A DNA stretch of 64,000 bases from Pleodorina starrii (lineage: Eukaryota; Chlorophyta; Chlorophyceae; Chlamydomonadales; Volvocaceae): assembly GCA_030267565.1 (NCBI GenBank), contig BRXU01000013.1, positions 2,768,001 through 2,832,000 of the forward strand. The letters are read 5' to 3'. Below are positions 12,101 through 24,100 of this stretch, piece after piece. Position 1 is the first letter of the stretch. The number at the start of each line of letters is the position of its first letter. The notes under the pieces are model-generated. The model was not told the DNA's origin and made no database searches. It worked only from the letters and a program-made list of their open reading frames with translations. The translations under genes were made by a program, and so were the position numbers.

Positions 12101-15100
12101 TGTGCTGGATGAGCAGCAGCCCTGTCGCGACATCCTCATCATCGGGAAGCTGTTGGGCGGCGCCGTTGGCTCCCTGGTGCTCTGTTTGGAGGCGAGACAG
12201 GCCGCCGCCACCGCCACCGCCGCCACCGCCACCGCCGCCACAGCCACAGCCACAGCCACCGCCAGGAAAGGTGTGGACGCCGGCGGCGGCGGCGGCGGCG
12301 GCGCCGCCGCCGCCGTCAGCGGCGGGCTGCCGTCGGTCTTGGGCAGGTTAATTAGCGCGTCGTACAGCCGCGGCGGTGGCGGCGGCGGCAGTCCGCTCCA
12401 GATGCCGACGGCGGCGATAACGGCGGCGCTGGCGGCGGAGGGCCCTGCGAATGACGGCGGCGGCGGCGGAGGCGGCGCGAGTACGGCAACGGCGGCGGCG
12501 GCGGAGCTGCAGGAGGCGGCTGACGCGATGCTGTTCGCCAGCCCTGTGTTTGCGCTGTACCTGGTCTCGGCTGACACGCTGCCGTACAGTGTGCTGGAAG
12601 CTGTCGTACATGAGTGCAAGCTGCTGCTCGGGGTAGGGCAAGTGTCAGTGTGGGCGATGTGACGGTGTGATGACACGCTGTATCGATGTACGATACTACA
12701 ACGGTCGATCAAACGCCAGAGACTTGCGGGGCCCTTGCGACGTTTGGAGCCAATGCTCATCCTCGCCCCGCAACCCACCACCCTTTGCCGTCTGCCCCGT
12801 CCGCAGTGACTCATTTTTATATACCGGAGCATATCACTCCCTGACCCCCCTCCTCGCTGCTCCATGCTGCAGCTTTTCTTGGATGCGGTCCGTGTGTCGG
12901 TGGCGGCGGGCGGCCGCGCGGCTGCTGAGCTGCGGACGCTTCAACAGCAGCTACTGGACCAGGGCGGCGGCGGCGGCGGTCCCCTGGCGTTGGCGGCGCA
13001 GTCTCAGCTATCCCTGGAGCGCATGGCCTCGGCCTCGGCCTCGGCCACGATCTCGGCTGCACAGCCCAACGGCCCGGGTGAGTCTTTCTGCTGCTGCTGC
13101 AGCTGCGCGGTTGCGGGGGGGGCGCCGCAGGAGGAGGATCCTCCCCTGGAGCCGGAGGGGCCGCCGCCATCCCGCGCCAACCTCGCCGCCCTCCTTTCAC
13201 TTGGTCCCCTGCCCCGCTCCCACGCCCGACTTGCGCCGCCCGCCCACCCATCATCCCGCCCACCACCCCGTCAGCCAGTACGACACCATACCAAGCAACG
13301 CATCGCGCTCCGAAAACCAGCCACGCACACACCACCGCACCCACTCACCCGCCCGTCCAACCGCTCATCCTCGCCCTGCCTTACCTCGTCTCGCACCACC
13401 ACCACCCCCCAGCAGTAGGCAAGGCGGTCAAACGCATCATCTCCGGCCACGTCGCCAGGCTGAAAAGCAGCCAAGAGTGCCCGGTGGCTGGGCCTACGTG
13501 GCGGCCGGGGAGTGGCCACGTGGCCGGGTTCGCGCGGCAGGGCTCTGCCACTGCCGCCGCGGGCCGGGTCAACACCACCGCGGCGCAGTTGCTCATGTCG
13601 GGTGCGGGCGGGGGACTGGATTTGTTCGACCGGGAGCTCGGCGCACCGCAGGAAGGTGAGTTGAGGTGGGACAGTGGGTGCGGCAGTCTCCCGACCCCAC
13701 ACGCACCCGCCTGAGTCCCACGCCGCGCCCACCAACCGCGCACACCACCGGTACACGCCCGATACGGCCAACGGCCAGTCATCAAGACCTGCTCGCCCCC
13801 TGCACCCGGGGTGTCGCCCCCTGCACCCGGGATGTTGTCCCCATCACCACATCACCGCATCGTGCTGCGCACCCGTGCAAGCCGTGCAAGCCGTCCCCGG
13901 CACCCCTGCCATGAACCCACGATCATTCCTCGCAGCCCACATGGGGTCCCACCCGATCAGGTCCTTCATGTGTCATCATGCCATCCGCTGCAGGGGCGCT
14001 GCAGCGGTGGATGCTGGCCTCCAGCCCCGAGCTGACCCTGGAGGCGGCCCCGGGTCCCTCCCAGTTGGAGGTGCTGGTGTCGACCATGAGGTCGCACCTG
14101 GGGACCGCCATAGCGGAGGCGGAGACGGCGCACGAGGCGAGGTGGGGTGTAGCGGTGTACCGGCCGCGCCCCCGCCTCACCCACGCAGTCACGGATGGCA
14201 GTGATGGATTTTGAAGTTTTCCTCATCCCTACCCTCCCTGCCCCAACACACGCACACACGCACACACAGGAGCGTGGTGGCTGAGGATATGGCGGCTCTG
14301 GATCTGCACGAGATGATCGGCCGAGGCGGCCAGGTGGGGGTCTGCGAGTGACAGTGAGACCCTCTGGGTGGATTCCTTCTGGGTTTCCGGGTAATGGAGC
14401 TGCCTACATCTGCGCCTACAACTGCCTAGATCTGCGCCAGCACCTGCCTGCGCTTACCTGTCCGCCTGCCTGGCGCCACCTCCTCCTCTGGCCGGCAGGG
14501 CGTGGTGTTCAAGGGGCTGCTGCACGGCTTGGAGACCGCCATCAAACTCAATGTGAGGGCCGAGGGCCGGATCGCTGATGAGTGACTGCGTGCGTGCGTG
14601 CGGGCGGGCGGGCGGTCACCTCTAAGCGCTGCCGCCCGCCGCTTCCCCCCAGTCCCAGTCCCAGTCCCAGGGCCGTTGGACCGTTGGCGGCGCAACCGAG
14701 GTCAACCCAAAGACCCAGTCCTAATCGGGCGTGTTCTTCCCCGTCTCTCTGCGGCGACCGAATGCATGAAGCTCCCCAACAGGCCTGTTTATGGACCTTG
14801 GTTAAAAAACCGTTTTGGGCCCAAAGGATTCAACTTTCCGGGTCTACCGTACTTCCTGCAGTATGCGTGTATCAAAACCACCACGCCAAACACGCGCTGT
14901 TTCGGGCTGGCTTGGCCGTTGGGCTGCCGCTGCTGCTGCTTGCTGACTGTTGCTGCTGAAGGTGTGCCGCGACGGCGAGCCGCTGGAGGACGACGAGCCC
15001 GGCGGCGCCGCCGCCGACAAGGCGCCGGTAGGGTACGACATGGACGGCATTGTATCAACGGCGGACTGGGAGGAGCAGGGCGCGCGACTGCGGAAGGTCA

Positions 15101-18100
15101 GAACGCATCGCGGGCCCGGATCGGGGATTCCGGGCACTTCGGCGCGGAGGCCAAGCGACACCTGGACCGTAGAGCGCAAGTTGAGGTTGTTGCTGCCGCT
15201 CTGCTGCCTGCAGGTGAAACGAGGAGCCATGGAGCACGCCATCATGCCGACACTTTCGCACCCCAACATCGTGCAGGTGCGACTTATGGTGATCCTGTTT
15301 CGGGAGCATTTTGTTGCTCATTTGGCCATCCAAGGCATGTATAGAGCCAGAGCCGTCTGGAGCCAACAGCAGCTAACCACCAAGTCGTTAAAACTTGCCT
15401 TCCAAAGCCCGGAGCAAAGCGACGGTTTGACTTTGTTTAAAATGGGTAACAAAGAAACATTGTCCCGACTTTGGGTTTGGATGTTTGGGTTACGATACTC
15501 AAACATCACGTTACTAATCTGGCTTACTAACGCCCAATGTCCGTGGCGGGTCCCCAGCCCTGACGCTGTGGACGAAACGCATAATAAGTTGTTGATTTTT
15601 TACGGGGCCTTTCATGGAACTCGCGGGTTTGATTTCCCAGCATTACTCACTCGTCACCCCCCGCGTTCCTCACGCATGGCTCCGCTTGCGGCGCGCACCT
15701 CGGCCTGGTATGACCTGTCGCTTGCTGCTCGGCTGGTACGCCTCCATCCTCAAGGTCTACGCCACGTTTTCCAACGTGAGAAGGGGATTGGACCGGGTGG
15801 TGCGCCACACCAACAGCAAGGCCATGAGGCAGTAGGTCTATACGCGGGGCGAACCAGGCGGGCGGGCTGGGTGCTTGGCAAGGCGCGGGACGGCGCACGG
15901 CGGAACGAAAAATACACAGCTCATCGCGTGTTCACCTAATACCTTGTTTATGTGCAGGTGGTGACTGTCAAGTGCACCTACCGAGGGGAGCGCCAGCCGC
16001 GTCTGCGGCTGTGCTCGCGAGACGACGCCATTCTGTTGAGCACACCTAACCAAGGTGGTGGAGGTGAAGGTGGAGGCGGGGGCAGAGGCGGGGGCAGAGG
16101 CGGGGGTTCCTTCCCTTTCTTCAGCTCTGGTCTCGCTCCCGCGAGGGGATGGGGGTGGGCAAGTCACACTTTGATTTGGATAATTGGATTTCATACTTTT
16201 TTGCTTCGTGTACCTGCTCGTGAACGGCGACTGACTGGCCCTCAGCCCTCAGCCCTGCGCCCTTCGCGCGCTGACTCTGACTCGCCCACGTTTGCCCTCC
16301 CCTTCCTCCCACGTCCGCGTCCGCTTCCGCCTCCCCGCCCCGCCCCGTCCAACCCCCCCCCCCCCCGCGGTCAACCCGGTCAACCCGGCGACAGGCCCCC
16401 TGAACCAGGTGCGTCCGCCCGCGGGCCCATTGCCGAAGCCGCTACAGCGGGCGGTCGGGTCGGGTCGGGTCGGGTCGGGTCGGATCGGGTCGGGTCGGGT
16501 CGGGTCGGGTCGGGTCGGGTCGGGTCGGGTCGGGTCGGGTCGGGTCGGGTCGGGTCGGGTCGGGTCGGGTCGGGTCGGGTCGGGTCGGGTCGGGTCAGGT
16601 CGGACAATGAGTCCCATACGCAAGTACCGTACTGGCGGGTATTGGAGGGAATCGCGGCTGCGGCCGCCTCTTGACGAGTTGTGTCCGGGCTTGTTGTCGT
16701 GTACCCGGGCTACCATACACACACATACATACATGTCTCCATGCCCCACCCTACCCCGCCTCTCGCTCTCACCCTCGCTCGGTGAACCCCCGGGTTCCCC
16801 TCCCGGGGCAACCCCCGGGACCTTTTCCCCGCCTCAATGCTAGGTGATCTGCTTCGAGTACTGCGACTGCGGCACCCTGCTAGATGCGGCACAAGCCGGC
16901 GCCTTCCGGCCGCCGGGGGCCTCCGCCTTCACCGCCATCGCGCGGCCCGCCCTGATACCGCTGTACATGTCCCTCCTTGAGGTACGGCAGGAGTACGGCA
17001 CGGCGTGGGATGTGTGGCATGGAAGACGGCGCGACACAATTACTGTCTCGCCTGGGGTCCGCACCGGCGCATCCAAACTTGGGTTTGTACATCTGGGTTC
17101 ACGCAGCCACGTGGGAGACGGCAATCATCGTCATAGTCATCGTCATCATCGTCGCAATCTGCTGCGTGGCGGTCCCTTGGCCCCTTCCCTGCCCTTCCTA
17201 CCGACATCCGCATCCGCAATTGTGCATCCAATCACCCCATAGATATGAAAGAAACGGGTACTAGGATGTGTGTGTACTCTATCGACTCTATCCCGCCCTC
17301 CCTCCCTCCCCCCCTTGCGGGCCCCACACACGCACCCGTCCCGCCCCCGCTCCCGCGCCCCAGGTTGCGCTGGCTCTCCGCTACCTGCACTCCCGGCGCC
17401 TGGTGCACTGCGACCTGAAGCCCGCCAACGTGCTGCTCAAGGGCAGCAACCGGGATGTGCGCGGCTGGACGTGCAAGGTACACATACATACACACATCCG
17501 GTGTGCGGTAGCAGCCACCCGCACACAAACACACACCCGTGCGCTGCGCCGGGACTCACTCACTATCTGACTCATTGTGCAAAGAGCCCTCTCCGAAACC
17601 GCTCACGCCCACACTCAACACCCGTGCTCCCTCTCTTGCCGCGTCTGCCGCGTCTGCCGCCCCTATCGTATCGGCCGTTCCGACAGCTCTCGGATTTCGG
17701 ATGCGCCCGGCTGATGACCGAGATGGCGCCACCCCTGGAGCCTTCCGGCGCCGCACCCCAACACCACCACAACAACAGCAACGAAGCCGCTACGTCGCCG
17801 CCACCACCCCTCCTGGGGTTCCGGATGGCGGCGCCGCTGGGGACGGTTGCCTACATGGCCCCTGGTGCGTTGGCGGGACAGGCGTGTAGGGGCAAAATTG
17901 GGTTGTTGTTGTTGTCTCCTGGCTGCTGCTGCTGCTGCTGCTGCTGCTGGGGTCGGTACAGTTTCCCCCGCCTCGCCCCCCCTCTCGGCCTATCCGTGGA
18001 TTAACACCCACACGTTATCCTACTTCTCTCTCCACCCCGCTTGAGTCCACCCCTTGGACTTCTTTCACGCCTTCTTCGGTTCTCGCCCTCCTCGGTTTCA

Positions 18101-21100
18101 CCTTGCGTGCAAAAAGGAGCCGCGCGGCTCCTCTTCCTTCCATTCGTTTAGTACCCCTTTTCTTGGATTGGCACCTGGCCTTCTTGCTTTATCCAGCACC
18201 GTTGGCGCATTATGCTGCCGGCCTCTGACCGGCAATAGAAAGTGTGGACCCCAACCAGCCAAGCCAGGCCAACATGGGACCTCTCCCCCCGGCCGGGGCG
18301 GGCCGGGCCGGGCTCCGTAACCCACCCGGACCCCGCGCAGAGCTGTTTCTCAAGGGCCAGGTCCTCACCGCCGCGGTGGACGTGTACGCTTTCGGTGAGT
18401 GAGGGGGGGCATGTGGGTCAGGTCAGAGGTCAGGTCAGGTCAGCAATACCAGCCGCCCTACCAGCCCTACCGCCCTACCGTTCTGCTAGCGATTGCGACC
18501 CCATGCCGCCGCTGCCGCCCTCGGCTCCCCCAGGCATTCTCATGTACGAGCTCCTTACCTGCCGTGCACCTTACGCGGAGATGTCCCCCTCGGTAGGTCC
18601 ATTTGGGCGGTGTTGGGGTGTTGGGGTGTTGGGGTGTTGTGTTGTTGGGGTGTTGGGGTGTTGGGGTGTTGGGGTGTTGGGGTGTTGGGGTGTTGGGGTG
18701 TTGTGATGTTGGGGTGTTGGGGTGTTGGGGTGTTGGGGTGTTGTGATGTTGGGGTGTTGGGGTGTTGGGGTGTTGGGGTGTTGTGATGTTGGGGTGTTGG
18801 GGTGTTGGGGTGTTGGGGTGTTGTGATGTTGGGGTGTTGGGGTGTTGGGGTGTTGGGGTGTTGTGATGTTGGGGTGTTGGGGTGTTGGGGTGTTGGGGTG
18901 TTGTGATGTTGGGGTGTTGGGGTGTTGGGGTGTTGGGGTGTTGTGATGTTGGGGTGTTGGGGTGTTGGGGTGTTGGGGTGTTGGGGTGTTGGGGTGTTGG
19001 GGTGTTGGGGTGTTGGGGTGTTGGGGTGTTGTGATGTTGGGGTGTTGGGGTGTTGGGGTGTTGTGATGTTGGGGTGTTGGGGTGTTGGGGTGTTGTGATG
19101 TTGGGGTGTTGGGGTGTTGGGGTGTTGGGGTGTTGTGATGTTGGGGTGTTGGGGTGTTGGGGTGTTGGGGTGTTGTGATGTTGGGGTGTTGGGGTGTTGG
19201 GGTGTTGGGGTGTTGTGATGTTGGGGTGTTGGGGTGTTGGGGTGTTGGGGTGTTGTGATGTTGGGGTGTTGGGGTGTTGGGGTGTTGGGGTGTTGGGGTG
19301 TTGGGGTGTTGGGGTGTTGGGGTGTTGGGGTGTTGGGGTGTTGTGATGTTGGGGTGTTGGGGTGTTGGGGTGTTGTGATGTTGGGGTGTTGGGGTGTTGG
19401 GGTGTTGTGATGTTGGGGTGTTGGGGTGTTGGGGTGTTGGGGTGTTGTGATGTTGGGGTGTTGGGGTGTTGGGGTGTTGGGGTGTTGTGATGTTGGGGTG
19501 TTGGGGTGTTGGGGTGTTGGGGTGTTGTGTTGTTGGGGTGTTGGGGTGTTGGGGTGTTGGGGTGTTGTGATGTTGGGGTGTTGGGGTGTTGGGGTGTTGG
19601 GGTGTTGGGGTGTTGGGGTGTTGGGGTGTTGGGGTGTTGGGGTGTTGGGGTGTTGTGATGTTGGGGTGTTGGGGTGTTGGGGTGTTGTGATGTTGGGGTG
19701 TTGGGGTGTTGGGGTGTTGGGGTGTTGGGGTGTTGTGATGTTGGGGTGTTGGGGTGTTGGGGTGTTGGGGTGTTGGGGTGTTGGGGTGTTGGGGTGTTGG
19801 GGTGTTGGGGTGTTGTGATGTTGGGGTGTTGGGGTGTTGGGGTGTTGTGATGTTGGGGTGTTGGGGTGTTGGGGTGTTGTGATGTTGGGGTGTTGGGGTG
19901 TTGTGATGTTGGGGTGTTGTGATGTTGGGGTGTTGGGGTGTTGGGGTGTTGGGGTGTTGTGATGTTGGGGTGTTGGGGTGTTGGGGTGTTGGGGTGTTGG
20001 GGTGTTGGGGTGTTGGGGTGTTGTGATGTTGGGGTGTTGGGGTGTTGGGGTGTTGGGGTGTTGGGGTGTTGGGGTGTTGTGATGTTGGGGTGTTGGGGTG
20101 TTGTGATGTTGGGGTGTTGGGGTGTTGGGGTGTTGGGGTGTTGGGGTGTTGGGGTGTTGGGGTGTTGTGATGTTGGGGTGTTGTGATGTTGGGGTGTTGG
20201 GGTGTTGGGGTGTTGTGATGTTGGGGTGTTGGGGTGTTGGGGTGTTGTGTTGTTGGGGTGTTGGGGTGTTGGGGTGTTGGGGTGTTGTGATGTTGGGGTG
20301 TTGGGGTGTTGGGGTGTTGGGGTGTTGGGTGGGTGTTGGGGTGTTGGGGTGTTGGGTTGTTGTGTTGTTGGGGTGTTGGGGTGTTGGGTTGTTGGGGTGT
20401 TGTGATGTTGGGGTGTTGGGGTGTTGGGGTGTTGGTGTTGGGGTGTTGGGGTGTTGGGGGTGTTGGGGATGTTGGGGTGTTGTGATGTTGGGGTGTTGGG
20501 GTTTTGGGGTGTTGGGGTGTTGTGATGTTGGGGTGTTGGGGTGTTGGGGTGTTGGGGTGGTTGGGTGTTGGGGTGTTGGGTGTTGGGTGTTGGGGTGTTG
20601 TGATGTTGGGTGTTGGGGTGTTGGGTGTTGGGGGTGTTGGGTGTTGGGGTGTTGGGGTGTTGTGATGTTGGGGTGTTGTGATGTTGGGGTGTTGGGGTGT
20701 TGGGTGTTGGGGTGTTGGGGTGTTGGGGTGTTGGGGTGTTGTGGTGTTGGGGTGTTGTGGTGTTGGGTTGTTGTGTGTTGGGGTGTTGGGGTGTTGGGGT
20801 GTTGTGATGTTGGGGTGTTGGGGTGTTGTGATGTTGGGGTGTTGGGGTGTTGGGGTGTTGGGGTGTTGGGGTGTTGGGGTGTTGGGGTGTTGGGGTGTTG
20901 GGGTGTTGGGGTGTTGGGGTGTTGGGGTGTTGGGGTGTTGGGGTGTTGGGGTGTTGGGGTGTTGGGGTGTTGGGGTGTTGGGGTGTTGTGATGTTGGGGT
21001 GTTGGGGTGTTGGGGTGTTGGGATGTTGGGGTGTTGGGGTGTTGTGATGTTGGGGTGTTGGGGTGTTGTGATGTTGGGGTGTTGGGGTGTTGGGGTGTTG

Positions 21101-24100
21101 GGGTGTTGGGGTGTTGGGGTGTTGGGGTGTTGGGGTGTTGGGGTGTTGGGGTGTTGGGTTGTTGGGGTGTTGGGGTGTTGGGGTGTTGGGGTGTTGTGAT
21201 GTTGGGGTGTTGGGGTGTTGGGGTGTTGTGATGTTGGGGTGTTGGGGTGTTGGGGTGTTGGGGTGTTGGGGTGTTGGGGTGTTGTGATGTTGGGGTGTTG
21301 GGTGTTGGGGTGTTGGGGTGTTGGGGTGTTGGGGTGTTGTGATGTTGGGGTGTTGGGGTGTTGGGGTGTTGGGGTGTTGGGGTGTTGGGGTGTTGGGGTG
21401 TTGTGATGTTGGGGTGTTGGGGTGTTGGGGTGTTGGGGTGTTGGGGTGTTGGGGTGTTGTGATGTTGGGGTGTTGGGGTGTTGTGATGTTGGGGTGTTGG
21501 GGTGTTGGGGTGTTGTGATGTTGGGGTGTTGGGGTGTTGGGGTGTTGGGGTGTTGTGATGTTGGGGTGTTGGGGTGTTGGGGTGTTGGGGTGTTGTGATG
21601 TTGGGGTGTTGGGGTGTTGGGGTGTTGGGGTGTTGTGATGTTGGGGTGTTGGGGTGTTGGGGTGTTGGGGTGTTGGGGTGTTGGGGTGTTGGGGTGTTGG
21701 GGTGTTGGGGTGTTGGGGTGTTGGGGTGTTGTGATGTTGGGGTGTTGGGGTGTTGGGGTGTTGTGATGTTGGGGTGTTGGGGTGTTGGGGTGTTGGGGTG
21801 TTGGGGTGTTGTGATGTTGGGGTGTTGGGGTGTTGGGGTGTTGGGGTGTTGGGGTGTTGGGGTGTTGGGGTGTTGGGGTGTTGTGATGTTGGGGTGTTGG
21901 GGTGTTGGGGTGTTGTGATGTTGGGGTGTTGGGGTGTTGGGGTGTTGTGATGTTGGGGTGTTGGGGTGTTGTGATGTTGGGGTGTTGTGATGTTGGGGTG
22001 TTGGGGTGTTGGGGTGTTGGGGTGTTGTGATGTTGGGGTGTTGGGGTGTTGGGGTGTTGGGGTGTTGGGGTGTTGGGGTGTTGGGGTGTTGTGATGTTGG
22101 GGTGTTGGGGTGTTGGGGTGTTGGGGTGTTGGGGTGTTGGGGTGTTGTGATGTTGGGGTGTTGGGGTGTTGTGATGTTGGGGTGTTGGGGTGTTGGGGTG
22201 TTGGGGTGTTGGGGTGTTGGGGTGTTGGGGTGTTGTGATGTTGGGGTGTTGTGATGTTGGGGTGTTGGGGTGTTGGGGTGTTGTGATGTTGGGGTGTTGG
22301 GGTGTTGGGGTGTTGTGATGTTGGGGTGTTGGGGTGTTGGGGTGTTGGGGTGTTGTGATGTTGGGGTGTTGGGGTGTTGGGGTGTTGGGGTGTTGGGGTG
22401 TTGGGGTGTTGGGGTGTTGGGGTGTTGGGGTGTTGGGGTGTTGTGATGTTGGGGTGTTGGGGTGTTGGGGTGTTGTGATGTTGGGGTGTTGGGGTGTTGG
22501 GGTGTTGTGATGTTGGGGTGTTGGGGTGTTGTGATGTTGGGGTGTTGTGATGTTGGGGTGTTGGGGTGTTGGGGTGTTGGGGTGTTGTGATGTTGGGGTG
22601 TTGGGGTGTTGGGGTGTTGGGGTGTTGGGGTGTTGGGGTGTTGGGGTGTTGTGATGTTGGGGTGTTGGGGTGTTGGGGTGTTGGGGTGTTGGGGTGTTGG
22701 GGTGTTGTGATGTTGGGGTGTTGGGGTGTTGTGATGTTGGGGTGTTGTGATGTTGGGGTGTTGGGGTGTTGGGGTGTTGGGGTGTTGGGGTGTTGGGGTG
22801 TTGTGATGTTGGGGTGTTGTGATGTTGGGGTGTTGGGGTGTTGGGGTGTTGTGATGTTGGGGTGTTGGGGTGTTGGGGTGTTGGGGTGTTGGGGTGTTGT
22901 GATGTTGGGGTGTTGGGGTGTTGGGGTGTTGGGGTGTTGGGGTGTTGTGATGTTGGGGTGTTGGGGTGTTGGGGTGTTGGGGTGTTGTGATGTTGGGGTG
23001 TTGGGGTGTTGGGGTGTTGGGGTGTTGGGGTGTTGTGATGTTGGGGTGTTGGGGTGTTGTGATGTTGGGGTGTTGGGGTGTTGGGGTGTTGGGGTGTTGG
23101 GGTGTTGGGGTGTTGGGGTGTTGGGGTGTTGGGGTGTTGGGGTGTTGGGGTGTTGTGATGTTGGGGTGTTGGGGTGTTGGGGTGTTGGGGTGTTGGGGTG
23201 TTGGGGTGTTGTGATGTTGGGGTGTTGGGGTGTTGGGGTGTTGTGATGTTGGGGTGTTGGGGTGTTGGGGTGTTGTGATGTTGGGGTGTTGGGGTGTTGT
23301 GATGTTGGGGTGTTGTGATGTTGGGGTGTTGGGGTGTTGGGGTGTTGGGGTGTTGGGGTGTTGGGGTGTTGTGATGTTGGGGTGTTGGGGTGTTGGGGTG
23401 TTGGGGTGTTGGGGTGTTGGGGTGTTGTGATGTTGGGGTGTTGGGGTGTTGGGGTGTTGTGATGTTGGGGTGTTGGGGTGTTGGGGTGTTGTGATGTTGG
23501 GGTGTTGGGGTGTTGTGATGTTGGGGTGTTGTGATGTTGGGGTGTTGGGGTGTTGGGGTGTTGGGGTGTTGTGATGTTGGGGTGTTGGGGTGTTGGGGTG
23601 TTGGGGTGTTGGGGTGTTGGGGTGTTGGGGTGTTGTGATGTTGGGGTGTTGGGGTGTTGGGGTGTTGGGGTGTTGGGGTGTTGGGGTGTTGTGATGTTGG
23701 GGTGTTGGGGTGTTGTGATGTTGGGGTGTTGGGGTGTTGGGGTGTTGGGGTGTTGGGGTGTTGGGGTGTTGTGATGTTGGGGTGTTGTGATGTTGGGGTG
23801 TTGGGGTGTTGGGGTGTTGTGATGTTGGGGTGTTGGGGTGTTGGGGTGTTGGGGTGTTGGGGTGTTGTGATGTTGGGGTGTTGGGGTGTTGGGGTGTTGG
23901 GGTGTTGGGGTGTTGTGATGTTGGGGTGTTGGGGTGTTGGGGTGTTGGGGTGTTGTGATGTTGGGGTGTTGGGGTGTTGGGGTGTTGGGGTGTTGGGGTG
24001 TTGTGATGTTGGGGTGTTGGGGTGTTGTGATGTTGGGGTGTTGGGGTGTTGGGGTGTTGGGGTGTTGTGATGTTGGGGTGTTGGGGTGTTGGGGTGTTGT

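Noticed and set aside
10612..12865. Long minus- and plus-strand frames over the GGTGGGTC repeat (PTHRPTDPP / VGGSVGRW)
   Set aside because: Satellite artefacts inside an intron; real kinase exons flank them on the plus strand.
15952..16674. Kinase exon 15958 read straight through to the GGGTC repeat
   Set aside because: The frame is open, but it would put Pro-rich and GGGTC-encoded sequence before the hinge. A donor at 16055 is a better fit, though the bridge to 16844 is unproven.
17861..17872. Degenerate MAPG in place of the kinase APE motif
   Set aside because: The last G is the first base of a split codon; splicing 17864 to 18341 gives GAG and restores MAPE.
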